From: Nonomuraea ceibae
Lineage (GTDB): Bacteria; Actinomycetota; Actinomycetes; Streptosporangiales; Streptosporangiaceae
Assembly (NCBI RefSeq): GCF_019396325.1
Contig: NZ_JAHKRO010000016.1
Coordinates: 49,440-113,439, forward strand
DNA length: 64,000 bases
Direction: 5' to 3'
Shown one piece after another: positions 51,701-59,158 of the stretch. How positions within the stretch are numbered: position 1 is the stretch's first letter; each line of letters opens with the position of its first letter. The notes below the pieces were generated by a model. That model was not told where the DNA came from, searched no databases, and was given only the letters and a program-made list of their open reading frames with translations. The position numbers and the translations under genes are program-made.

Positions 51701-52215
51701 ACCATGTCGACCCGGTGGTAGCCGTTGCCCACCAGGTTGGCCACGACCTCGTCCAGATCGGCGTCGTCGCCGGCCCGCAGCCGGATCGGCTCCAAGTCGC
51801 CCAGGCCCTTCATGATCGGCTGCAACAGCGCCCGGATCGGCGCGACGATCACGTTGAGCGGCCCGGCGGCGATGTCGCCCTTGACCGGGTGCGCCAGCCT
51901 GCGCAGCACGGCCAGCCGCTGGCCGACCGTGTCGGAGCGGGGCGAGAGCCGCTCGTGCGGCAGCGTCTCCCAAGCCGGGAACACCGCGACCGTGCTGGGC
52001 TCGATGAGGCTGGTCAGCGCCGCCGCCAGGTCCTCGGCCTCGCGGCCCGTCGCGGTGACGGCCAGGACCGCGCGCTGGTCGTGCCCGGCCAGCGCGGCCA
52101 CGCCGAAGGGCCGCAGCGCGGCGGGCGCGACGAGGGCCACGTCGCCGCCCTGTTCGAGGGCGGCGGCCAGGCTCGGGTCGGCGGAGACAAGGTCAAGCAG
52201 TCCGGAAAGACTCAT
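48727..52215 (-). CDS. mfd: Transcription-repair coupling factor
   Basis: Mfd removes RNA polymerase stalled at lesions and recruits UvrA. All parts of the 1162-residue protein are visible: the N-terminal UvrB-homology region (residues 1-350), the RNA polymerase-interacting domain with LKVGDHVVHEQHGVGRYVEM (about 500-560), the translocase with Walker A LICGDVGYGKTE (about 640) and DEEQ box IIDEEQRFGVEH, motif VI QLRGRVGRGRERGYAY, and the C-terminal TRCF domain. The ATG is at 52215. It heads the mfd-lipoprotein-mazG unit. Confidence 0.98.
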   Translation of the reverse strand: MSLSGLLDLVSADPSLAAALEQGGDVALVAPAALRPFGVAALAGHDQRAVLAVTATGREAEDLAAALTSLIEPSTVAVFPAWETLPHERLSPRSDTVGQRLAVLRRLAHPVKGDIAAGPLNVIVAPIRALLQPIMKGLGDLEPIRLRAGDDADLDEVVANLVGNGYHRVDMVEKRGEVAVRGGLLDVFPPTEEHPLRLEFWGDTVEEIRWFKVADQRSLEAAEDGLFAPPCRELLLTGEVRARARELAERHPALAEVLDQLAEGTPVEGMEAFAPALAGEMDLLIDHLPDRAAVFVCDPERIRSRAEELVRTSQEFLEASWINAAAGGEAPIDLGAAAFRSLEEIRDHAGSLGQPWWSMAPFGTGVELAAHDSEAYRGDTRKALEDVKGWLAEDKAVVLLSEGHGPAERMVEVLKGVDVPARLTKYLDKAPEPKVVHVTTGLLEHGFVTPGLAVLTHLDLVGQKASTKDMRRLPSRRRNMVDPLQLKVGDHVVHEQHGVGRYVEMVQRTVQGATREYLVIEYAKGDRLYVPTDQLDEVTRYVGGEAPTLNRMGGADWAKAKSRAKKAVKEIAGELIRLYSARMASPGHPFGPDTPWQREMEDAFPYAETGDQLEAIDEVKRDMERGVPMDRLICGDVGYGKTEIAVRAAFKAVQDGKQVAVLVPTTLLVQQHMSTFTERFSSFPVTLKPVSRFQTDAEIKGTLDGLRTGAVDVVIGTHRLLSPEVRFKDLGLIIIDEEQRFGVEHKEAMKHLRTQVDVLAMSATPIPRTLEMGLTGIREMSTILTPPEERHPILTFVGPYDEKQIAAAIRRELMRDGQIFFVHNRVASINRVAARLRELVPEARVAVAHGQMNEHQLEKIMVGFWEREYDLLVSTTIVESGLDVPNANTLIVDRADNYGLSQLHQLRGRVGRGRERGYAYFLYPPEKPLTETAHERLATISQHTEMGAGMYVAMKDLEIRGAGNVLGAEQSGFIAGVGFDLYVRLMAEAVQEQKAKLSGAEPAEEVHDVKVELPINAHIPHDYVTSERLRLEAYKRIAAISAPIHIDEVRAELTDRYGKPPVEVENLLEVARFRIKARQAGLTDVTLQGQNIKFGPAVLKESQQVRLDRLYKKAVYKQAAETLLVPVPKTKPLGGQLLRDLDLLKWCGDLVEAMFLEPARVS

Positions 52216-52373
52216 CAGTCAGCCCCATGGCAACACGACTACCCCCGGCCGAACGGCAGCGGGGGTGTGGTCGTTCCAGACTACTGGCCGGGTGCCCCTC
52301 ACCCGTCCGCCGCCAGCACGCGCGGAAACGCTCGCGAGGGACCGATGTCCCTTACTCTTCGACAGTTATTGAT

Positions 52374-52379
52374 TACTGT
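52374..52379 (+). promoter_or_regulatory. Leaderless -10 element for the methyltransferase-like gene
   Basis: TACTGT is 7 bases before the ATG at 52387. TTACTC, 16 bp further upstream, could be the -35. The remainder of the mfd intergenic gap holds only a weak CCCCCG/CGGGGG dyad near 52242-52265. Confidence 0.5.
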
Positions 52380-52386
52380 GGGTCAC

Positions 52387-53103
52387 ATGTCTGACGTGCG
52401 GTCGGTCGCCCAAGGGGGCGATCTCTTTGTTCAGCGGATCCGCGAGCAGTGGACCGGTCAGCTCGGCCGGCGCCTCGACGTGCTGGTCGCCGGGTGCGCC
52501 CACGACGAGCCGCTGGCGCTGGGGCGCATCGACGTCCGCGTCACGGGGGTCGACGAGGACCTGCCCGCGATACGCAGAGTGGTCGAGGAGCGGGCCGACC
52601 TGGTCGCCTGGACGCTAGGCGACCTGCGCTCGGCGGCGCTGCCGCCCCGGGCCTACGACGTGATCCAGCTCTCCTTCCTGCTGGAGCGCATCGAGCACGC
52701 GGAGCTGGTCTTCGACCGGCTGCTGCAGTCACTGCGGCCGGGCGGCCTGGTGCTGCTGCGGATGCGCGACAGGAACTCGGCCTACGCGCTGCTGGAGCGG
52801 CTCACGCCGGCCTGGGTGCGGCGGCTGCTGTGGCGGCGGCTGGTCGTGCCGGGCACCCCGGGGCCGCTCCCGGTCGTGCACGGGCCGCTGGCCTCGGCCG
52901 ACGGGATGCACGCGTTCTGCCTGACCCGGGGCCTGCTGATCACCGACGAGGAGACCGCGACCAGCGGGCCCGCGATGGGCCGGGTGGGCGGCGCGCTCGT
53001 CGGCCTGGCCTCCCGACTGACCCGCGGGCGATACCCTGCCACCCACGACGAGATCACGATGGTCATCAGGAAGCCCGAGTATCACTTCGCCCGTCTGATC
53101 TAG
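52387..53103 (+). CDS. Putative SAM-dependent methyltransferase-like protein
   Basis: A 238-residue protein with a class I methyltransferase-like core. LDVLVAGCAHDEP sits where motif I is expected but lacks the usual GxGxG; DVRVTGVDEDLPAIRR fits motif II with an acidic residue; AYDVIQLSFLLERIEH and LLQSLRPGGLVLLRMRD match motifs IV to VI. The loss of the motif I glycines leaves activity uncertain. It is the first gene after mfd in the opposite direction and lies 66 bp upstream of the APS kinase gene. Confidence 0.75.
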   Translation: MSDVRSVAQGGDLFVQRIREQWTGQLGRRLDVLVAGCAHDEPLALGRIDVRVTGVDEDLPAIRRVVEERADLVAWTLGDLRSAALPPRAYDVIQLSFLLERIEHAELVFDRLLQSLRPGGLVLLRMRDRNSAYALLERLTPAWVRRLLWRRLVVPGTPGPLPVVHGPLASADGMHAFCLTRGLLITDEETATSGPAMGRVGGALVGLASRLTRGRYPATHDEITMVIRKPEYHFARLI

Positions 53104-53121
53104 CGGCCACACCGAGTACAG

Positions 53122-53139
53122 TGGTATTTTTTCCTACCA
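53122..53139 (+). promoter_or_regulatory. Dyad upstream of the APS kinase gene
   Basis: TGGTA and TACCA form 5-bp arms around an 8-bp T-rich spacer, 31 bp before the GTG. TGTAAT at 53141-53146 is a possible -10. It is a candidate site for a sulfur-responsive regulator; no regulator is encoded nearby. Confidence 0.35.
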
Positions 53140-53169
53140 ATGTAATCGGGATAGTTGGGATGAACGATC

Positions 53170-54384
53170 GTGGAGTGGACCCCCGACGCGCGCGAGCTGG
53201 CCGATCTTGAGCTGCTGCTTTCGGGGGCGTTCCAGCCGCTGACGGGGTTTCTCGGCCACGACGACCTCCACACGGTGCACGAGCGCGGCACGCTGGCCGA
53301 CGGCACCCCGTGGCCCGCGCCCGTCACGATCACCCTGCCCGACGAGGTGACCCCGGGCGAGGAGGTCACGCTGCTCGACCCCGAGGGCGTGCCGCTGGCC
53401 GTGCTGAGCGTGACCGAGCGGGGTCACGACGGGCTGGCGGCCGGCCCGGTGAAGGGCCTCGGCGCGCCCGAGCACGGCCCGTTCGCGCGGCTGCGCCGCA
53501 CGCCCGACGAGGTCCGCGTCGACCTGGGCGGGCGCGACGCGCTGGCCGTCACGATGCGCGGGCCGCTCGACGACCTGGGCGAGATCGTCGCCACCGCCAA
53601 GGAGCTCGGCGCCGTCATCCTGCTGCTCCCCCTCGCGTACGGCGAGGCCGGGCCGGGCGTCGTCAGGGCCGCGCTGCGGGCCAGGGACCAGCTCCCCGAG
53701 GGCACGATGGTGGTGCCGGTGCCGCTGGCGCCGCGCGACGAGCCCGAGATCGACCTGGAGCTGCGCGAGCACGTCGCCTTCGCCTACGGCGCGAGCGAGC
53801 ACCTGGCCGGGCCCGACCCGGTGCGCATCCCCGGGCCGCCGCACCGGCGCGGCCTGGTGGTGTTCTTCACCGGCCTGTCGGGGTCGGGCAAGTCCACGAT
53901 CGCCCGCGGCCTGCGCGACGCGCTGCTGGAGCTGGGCACCCGCACGGTCACCTACCTCGACGGCGACGTGGTGCGCCACCTGCTGTCGAAGGGGCTGACG
54001 TTCTCCAAGGCCGACCGCGACCTCAACATCCGGCGGATCGGGTTCGTGGCCGCCGAGGCGGCCCGCCACGGCGGCCTGGCCATCTGCGCCCCCATCGCCC
54101 CCTACGCGGAGACGCGGGCCGAGGTGCGCGAGATGGCCGAGTCGGTCGGCGCCGACTTCCTGCTCGTGCACGTCGCCACGCCACTGGAGGAGTGCGAGCG
54201 CCGCGACCGCAAGGGCCTGTACGCCAAGGCGCGGGCCGGCCTCATCCCCGAGTTCACCGGCGTCTCCGATCCGTACGAGGAACCGGACGACGCCGACCTG
54301 ACGATCGACACCACGCACCTGTCGGTCGAGGCGGCCGTCGGGCGGGTGCTCGACACGCTGCGCGGCGGCGGGTGGGTGCGATGA
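53170..54384 (+). CDS. Adenylylsulfate kinase with degenerate ATP-sulfurylase domain
   Basis: A 404-residue protein. The C-terminal APS kinase domain (about 225-400) makes PAPS from APS; its P-loop is FTGLSGSGKSTIA (from about residue 232), with YLDGDVVRHLL, GLTFSKADRDLN and GLYAKARAG all typical. The N-terminal 215 residues follow the PUA-like and catalytic fold of ATP sulfurylase (GAFQPLTGFL, LLLPLAYGEAGPGVV), but the active site is lost: RNPxHxxH is RGPLDDLG and GRDHAGPG is YGASEHLAGP. APS must come from another sulfurylase. The permease gene overlaps its stop in ATGA, and sulfotransferases lie 6-8 kb downstream. Confidence 0.9.
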   Translation: MEWTPDARELADLELLLSGAFQPLTGFLGHDDLHTVHERGTLADGTPWPAPVTITLPDEVTPGEEVTLLDPEGVPLAVLSVTERGHDGLAAGPVKGLGAPEHGPFARLRRTPDEVRVDLGGRDALAVTMRGPLDDLGEIVATAKELGAVILLLPLAYGEAGPGVVRAALRARDQLPEGTMVVPVPLAPRDEPEIDLELREHVAFAYGASEHLAGPDPVRIPGPPHRRGLVVFFTGLSGSGKSTIARGLRDALLELGTRTVTYLDGDVVRHLLSKGLTFSKADRDLNIRRIGFVAAEAARHGGLAICAPIAPYAETRAEVREMAESVGADFLLVHVATPLEECERRDRKGLYAKARAGLIPEFTGVSDPYEEPDDADLTIDTTHLSVEAAVGRVLDTLRGGGWVR

Positions 54385-55262
54385 TCGACCTCCCGCTCAT
54401 CGCCGGGTCGTTCCTGGTGGCGATCGTCGTCGGATTGACCGGCATGGGCGGCGGCGCGCTGATGACGCCGATGATGATGCTGTTCTTCAACGTCCCGCCG
54501 CTGGCCGCGGTCTCCAGCGACCTGGTGGCCTCGGCGGTGATGAAGCCGGTGGGCAGCGTCGTCCACCTGCGCCGGGGCACGGTCAACCTCAAGCTGGTCG
54601 GCTGGCTCTGCGCGGGCTCGGTGCCGACGGCGTTCTGCGGGGTGTTCCTGGCGCGGGCGTTCGCGGTGGGCGACGGGGTCAAGTACGCGCTCGGCGTCGC
54701 CCTGCTGCTCGCGGTCGCCGGGCTGGCCGCCAAGGCGTGGCTGGGCGACCGGGGCGGAACGGCGGAGGCCCGGGAGATCGTCGTGCGCCCAATACCGACC
54801 CTACTGGTCGGTATGGTAGGCGGCCTGGTCGTCGGAGTGTCGTCCGTGGGCTCCGGGTCGCTCATCATCGTGGCGCTGATCGCGCTCTACCCGGCGCTCA
54901 AGGCCAACCAGCTCGTCGGCACGGACCTGGTCCAGGCGGTGCCGCTGGTCGTGTCGGCGGCGCTCGGCCACCTGCTGTTCGGCGACTTCCAGGCCGACCT
55001 GACGCTCTCGCTGCTCGTCGGCTCGATCCCCGGCGTCTACCTGGGCGCGCGGATCTCCTCGCGGGCGCCGGGCGGGCTGATCAGGGCGATGCTCGCGATC
55101 GTGCTGCTGGCCTCGGCGCTCAAGCTGCTCGACGTGCCCAACACGGTCACCGTGATCGCGCTGGTGGCGGCGACGGCGGTCGTCGTGGCGGGCTGGCGGT
55201 GGCGGGTCAGGGCCGCGGCACGCGAGTCGCGCGGAAGTGCGGATCTCTCGCGAGCTCGGTGA
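54381..55262 (+). CDS. TauE/SafE-family sulfite/organosulfur permease
   Basis: A 293-residue membrane protein with about eight segments arranged as two repeats, each with the family motif: GLTGMGGGALMTPMMMLFF in the first half and GVSSVGSGSLIIVALI in the second. TauE/SafE proteins move sulfite, sulfoacetate or related anions. It overlaps the APS kinase gene by 4 bases, linking it to sulfate activation. The 3' end overlaps the converging GH26-like gene by 56 bases. Confidence 0.92.
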   Translation: MIDLPLIAGSFLVAIVVGLTGMGGGALMTPMMMLFFNVPPLAAVSSDLVASAVMKPVGSVVHLRRGTVNLKLVGWLCAGSVPTAFCGVFLARAFAVGDGVKYALGVALLLAVAGLAAKAWLGDRGGTAEAREIVVRPIPTLLVGMVGGLVVGVSSVGSGSLIIVALIALYPALKANQLVGTDLVQAVPLVVSAALGHLLFGDFQADLTLSLLVGSIPGVYLGARISSRAPGGLIRAMLAIVLLASALKLLDVPNTVTVIALVAATAVVVAGWRWRVRAAARESRGSADLSRAR

Positions 55263-56277
55263 ACGCCCGGTCGGCCGTCGGCTCGGTGTCGAAGCTGGTG
55301 TTGCCCCTCGGGGCGTGCGGCGAGTCGAAGTAGACCAGCGCCTTGATCTGCGGATAGCGGCGGATCTGCCGGCGCACCGACTCGTAGAAGGCCCGCTTGA
55401 ACGCCGGGTCGTCGGCCCGCTCGAACACGCCCCACTCCGCGACCATGACCGGTTTGCCGGGGAAGCGCCACTGCATCCACCGGTAGAAGCCGGGCCACTC
55501 GTCGAAGTCCTCGCGTGTCTTGTTGACCAGCGTGCCGAAGTCCTGCACCCGGCCGTCGGCGTAGGGGTCCATGGCCACCCAGTCGACCACGTCGTCACCC
55601 GGGTAGAGCTCCTCGAACCACGGCTTGGACGCCCAGTTGGGCGCGCCCATGTAGGTCATCACGGTGACCGCGTTCTTCACCCCGCGCTCGCGCAGCCGGA
55701 GCACGACGTGGCGGAACATCTCGGCGTAGTCGCCGGCCCGCATGCCGGAGCCGGCCGCGGCGTCGACGTCGTTCTCCGGCTCGTGGTAGATGGTCAGGAA
55801 GAATCGCTCGGGGAACGTGCGCCGCAGGTAGCGGGCCAGCCGGTCGATCCGGGAGTCGATGGCCCCGTCGGCGATCTCCGCCCAGGTGTGGCCGAACGAC
55901 GGCTTCCAGTTGACGAGCAGCAGCCGGGGCCTGGCCGGGTCGCGGGCGAGCCGGATCTCCTCGTCGGTCGGGAACAGCTCCCTGCCCCGGTGGTAGACGT
56001 GCAGGATGTCGGCCTTGGCGCCCATGCGGTGCTCGGCGTTCTCCAGGGCCCGGGTCACGCCCGCGCCGGTGAAGATCTCCGGCGCGATCCCCCACCAGGC
56101 GCCGCAGGACGGGATGAGCCTGCTGGTGACGGCGCACTCGGGCGGGGTCGCCACCACCGGCGGCAGGCTCGCCCGGGCCGCGACCGGCGTCTCGTCGGCC
56201 GCCGAGCAGGCGGACAGCACGACGACCAGCGCCGGCACCAGAGCCCACGCGATGATATGTGGCGAATTATGCGGCAA
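55207..56277 (-). CDS. Secreted lipoprotein with GH26-like glycoside hydrolase fold
   Basis: A 356-residue protein. The signal peptide (HIIAWALVPALVVVLSACS) ends in a lipobox. The mature TIM-barrel-like part has FLTIYHEPEND, with the acid/base Glu pair in the typical HEPE context, VDWVAMDPYAD, and KPVMVAEWGVFER with the candidate nucleophile Glu. This pattern fits GH26 mannanase/exo-glycosidase relatives. The only suitable start is TTG at 56277, with G-rich sequence upstream. It may trim the surface polysaccharide whose genes are divergent from it. Confidence 0.82.
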   Translation of the reverse strand: MPHNSPHIIAWALVPALVVVLSACSAADETPVAARASLPPVVATPPECAVTSRLIPSCGAWWGIAPEIFTGAGVTRALENAEHRMGAKADILHVYHRGRELFPTDEEIRLARDPARPRLLLVNWKPSFGHTWAEIADGAIDSRIDRLARYLRRTFPERFFLTIYHEPENDVDAAAGSGMRAGDYAEMFRHVVLRLRERGVKNAVTVMTYMGAPNWASKPWFEELYPGDDVVDWVAMDPYADGRVQDFGTLVNKTREDFDEWPGFYRWMQWRFPGKPVMVAEWGVFERADDPAFKRAFYESVRRQIRRYPQIKALVYFDSPHAPRGNTSFDTEPTADRAFTELARDPHFRATRVPRP

Positions 56278-56372
56278 AATGACCCGCCCCCCTCATTCAA
56301 GCCCCCGCCCGTCAACCCTGAACCATGCCACGCCCATGCCGGATCGTCAGCCGAGACCGCAGATCAGGGGCG

Positions 56373-56484
56373 GTACGGCCGCCGTACATATCCCTTTATC
56401 GCCGGTTATTGAAGGACGAATTCCCGCCCGTACGGGAGAAAATCTTGGGTAATCGACCTGGGTAATATCCGGCCCGCCTATAGT
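56373..56484 (+). promoter_or_regulatory. Control region of the polysaccharide operon
   Basis: The 284-bp gap upstream of the operon contains GTACGG-CCG-CCGTAC at 56373-56387, the 10-bp palindrome CCCGTACGGG at 56427-56436, a direct repeat GGGTAAT at 56447-56453 and 56460-56466, and a -10-like TATAGT at 56479-56484. The ATG at 56562 then follows an AGGGAG ribosome site. The elements are seen; their use is inferred. Confidence 0.5.
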
Positions 56485-56561
56485 GGGCGCACACCTCGGC
56501 ACGTGACGCAGAGTCGCAGAAGCGCGACAATCCGCTACGCACTTCAGGGAGACGCGCCTCC

Positions 56562-57884
56562 ATGAGCTCGACGCCGGACTGCCCGGCCCACCGCTCCGGC
56601 ACCGAGCTGGGGGCGCACCTTTCGCTGCTCCGCAGGCGCTGGCTGCTGTTCCTGGGCTGCTTCCTGGCCGGCGGCACGATGGGGCTGGCGCTGATGCGGC
56701 TCACCCCGCCCGCCTACACCGCCACCACCCAGGTCCTCGTCACCCCGGTGGGCGTGCCCGAGCAGGGCAACCAGGTGACCGCCAGGCAGCGCGAGCAGCT
56801 CAACCTCGACACCGAGGCGCAGATCGCCCGCTCCGGCGTCGTCGCCGCTGCCGCCGCCCAGATCGCCGGCATCGCCGAGCCGGAGCCCGTCGAGGTCACG
56901 GTGCCGCCCAACTCGGCGGTCCTCCTCATGACCGTCACCGCGCCCGACCCCGTCGCCGCCGCCACCCAGTCGCGCGCCTACGCCGACGCCTACCTGGCCC
57001 ACCGGGCCGACGGCGCGCAGGCCGCCATCACCTCCCAGCAGAAGCTCATCCTGGCCAAGCTCAAGCAGGTCAACGCCGCGCTCGCCAAGGCCGTCACGCA
57101 GCTCGGCGGGCTGCGCCGCGGCACCGCCGAGCACACGCTCGCGCTCCACCGGCAGGGCGTGCTCAACCGGCAGGCCAGCAGCCTCACGCTCAAGTACGAC
57201 GCGCTCAAGACGGTCCCGGTGACGCCCGGCTCGGTCATCAGCCCGGCCGAGCCGCCGTCCGCGCCCAGCTCGCCCAGCCTGCCGCTCCACCTGGCCTCCG
57301 GGCTCGTCGCCGGGCTGCTGGCCGGGGCCGGCGCGGCGAGCCTGCGCGACCGGCTCGACACCCGGCTGCGCACCGCCGCCGACGTCGAACGGCTGACCGG
57401 GCTGCCCGTCCTGGCCGACCTGGCACGCCCGGCCGAGCTCGCCACCTCCGTCGTCTCCGCCTGCCCCGGCAAGTGGCTGCTGGTCAAGGCCGTGCCCGCC
57501 GAGCTCGGCACCGCGTCCGTGATCGCGCCGCTGGCCGCCAGCGCCCCGCTGTCGGTGCTCAACGGCGCCGAGGTGGGCGACCTCGGCCGGGCCGACGCGG
57601 CGGTGCTGCTCGTCGGGCTGGGCGAGGCCACCGCCGAGCAGGTCGCGGCCGCCGTACGACAGGTCGGCCGGCACCGCGTGCCCGTCATCGGCGTGGTGAC
57701 GACGACGGACCTGACGCCCGCGCCCGTGCCCGAGCCGCGCCGGCCCAACACGCTCGGCAAGCTGGTCGCGAGCGGCGAGCTCGCCGAGAGCGGCGCCCTG
57801 ACGACGCCGATGAGCACGCCTGTGCATACCCCCGCGCACAAGCCCGTGAACCGCCCGGTGGGCTCGCTGGGCAAGCCGACGTGA
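56562..57884 (+). CDS. Wzz-type polysaccharide co-polymerase with vestigial kinase-like tail
   Basis: A 440-residue chain-length-determinant protein. Membrane segments lie at residues about 27-46 (WLLFLGCFLAGGTMGLALM) and about 245-266, with the periplasmic-type Wzz region between (YTATTQVLVTPV, a coiled coil near 145-210). After the second segment, RDRLDTRLRTAADVERLTGLPVL matches the link to a CpsD/BY-kinase domain. The remaining 140 residues have ADAAVLLVGLGEATAEQV and VPVIGVVTT but no Walker A GKTT and no Tyr cluster, so they cannot be an active kinase. The next gene overlaps its stop in GTGA. Confidence 0.88.
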   Translation: MSSTPDCPAHRSGTELGAHLSLLRRRWLLFLGCFLAGGTMGLALMRLTPPAYTATTQVLVTPVGVPEQGNQVTARQREQLNLDTEAQIARSGVVAAAAAQIAGIAEPEPVEVTVPPNSAVLLMTVTAPDPVAAATQSRAYADAYLAHRADGAQAAITSQQKLILAKLKQVNAALAKAVTQLGGLRRGTAEHTLALHRQGVLNRQASSLTLKYDALKTVPVTPGSVISPAEPPSAPSSPSLPLHLASGLVAGLLAGAGAASLRDRLDTRLRTAADVERLTGLPVLADLARPAELATSVVSACPGKWLLVKAVPAELGTASVIAPLAASAPLSVLNGAEVGDLGRADAAVLLVGLGEATAEQVAAAVRQVGRHRVPVIGVVTTTDLTPAPVPEPRRPNTLGKLVASGELAESGALTTPMSTPVHTPAHKPVNRPVGSLGKPT

Positions 57885-59158
57885 AAGGGCCCGCCTGGCC
57901 CATCGGCGCGCTGCTGCTCGGCTATCCGGTCTGGTGGGCGCTCGGCTTCGGCGGGCTGTCGGTGGTCGTGCTGGCCGTGCCCATGGCCGTCATCCTGTTC
58001 CGGCGGCGGCCGGTGCGGGTGCCGCGCGGGTTCGGGCTGTGGGCGCTGCTCATCGGCGGCTACCTGATCAGCGCGCTGATGCTGGGCGAGATGCCGCCCG
58101 GCACCTACGGCGAGCTCGGCGCGGGCCGGCTGGCCGGCTACGGGATGCGGCTGGCGCTCTACCTGTCGCTCATGATCATGGTGCTCTACCTGGGCAACCT
58201 CACCGAGCGGGAGCTGCCGCAGCTCCGGCTGGTGCGGATGCTCGGCGTGCTGTTCGTGACGACCGTGGCGGGCGGGCTGCTCGGGCTGCTCGCGCCCGGA
58301 TTCTCCTTCACCTCGCCGGTGGAGATGCTGCTGCCCGACTGGCTGGCGGGCAACCCGTTCGTGCAGAACCTCATCCACCCGACCGCCTCCCAGACGCAGA
58401 AGGTGCTCGGCTACTCCATGCCGCGCCCGGAGGCCCCCTACGAATGGGCCAACGCGTGGGGCAGCAACGTGTCGGTGCTGCTGGTCTGGTTCGTGGTCGG
58501 CTGGTGGGTGTACGGGTCGCGCCGCCGCCGGGTGGTCGCCGTGGCGCTGGTCGCGCTGGCCGCCGTGCCGATCGTCTACTCGCTCAACCGCGGCCTGTGG
58601 ATCGGGCTCGGGCTGGCCGTCGCGTACCTGATCGTCCGGGTGGGCGGCCGGACCAGGCTCATGCTGTGCGCCGGGGCGGTGGCGGCGGCGCTGGTGTTCG
58701 CGCTCAGCCCGCTGGCCGGGCTCGTCATGCAACGCCTGGACAAACCGCACTCCAACGACATCCGGGCGTTCACCGTGTCGGCCACGATCGAGGCCGCCAC
58801 CCACTCCCCCGTCGCCGGCTACGGCAACACGCGCAACGCGCTCGGCAGCCATCGCACGATCACCACCGGCAAGACCGGCTGGTGCGCGGGCTGCGGCCAT
58901 CCGCCGCTGGGCGCCGACGGGCAGCTCTGGCTGCTGATGATCACCCAGGGGTTCACCGGGGCCGTGCTCTACGTGGCGTTCTTCGCCGGGGCGATCCGCC
59001 GCCACTGGCCCGACCGGACGCCGGTCGGGCTGGCCGGGGTGCTCGTGATGTGCCTGGTGCTGCTCTACATGTTCGTCTACGACGGGCTGGTCACGCCGCT
59101 GAGCCTCTACTTCATCTCCTTCGCCCTCCTGTGGAGGAACACGCATGCACGACCATAG
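57881..59158 (+). CDS. O-antigen ligase/Wzy polymerase-like membrane protein
   Basis: A 425-residue protein with about eleven membrane segments and one large extracellular loop (residues about 270-350) containing the Wzy_C-like pattern TVSATIEAATHSPVAGYGNTRN with conserved Arg and His residues nearby. Proteins of this type polymerise repeat units or ligate polysaccharide to an acceptor outside the membrane. GTG at 57881 overlaps the Wzz stop. The end overlaps the next gene by 14 bases, showing tight operon packing. Confidence 0.86.
   Translation: MKGPAWPIGALLLGYPVWWALGFGGLSVVVLAVPMAVILFRRRPVRVPRGFGLWALLIGGYLISALMLGEMPPGTYGELGAGRLAGYGMRLALYLSLMIMVLYLGNLTERELPQLRLVRMLGVLFVTTVAGGLLGLLAPGFSFTSPVEMLLPDWLAGNPFVQNLIHPTASQTQKVLGYSMPRPEAPYEWANAWGSNVSVLLVWFVVGWWVYGSRRRRVVAVALVALAAVPIVYSLNRGLWIGLGLAVAYLIVRVGGRTRLMLCAGAVAAALVFALSPLAGLVMQRLDKPHSNDIRAFTVSATIEAATHSPVAGYGNTRNALGSHRTITTGKTGWCAGCGHPPLGADGQLWLLMITQGFTGAVLYVAFFAGAIRRHWPDRTPVGLAGVLVMCLVLLYMFVYDGLVTPLSLYFISFALLWRNTHARP

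Noticed and set aside
49081..53103. A 1340-codon open frame on the plus strand across mfd
   Set aside because: It is antisense to a complete, well-recognised mfd, is low-complexity His/Arg/Leu-rich, and is explained by high third-position GC.
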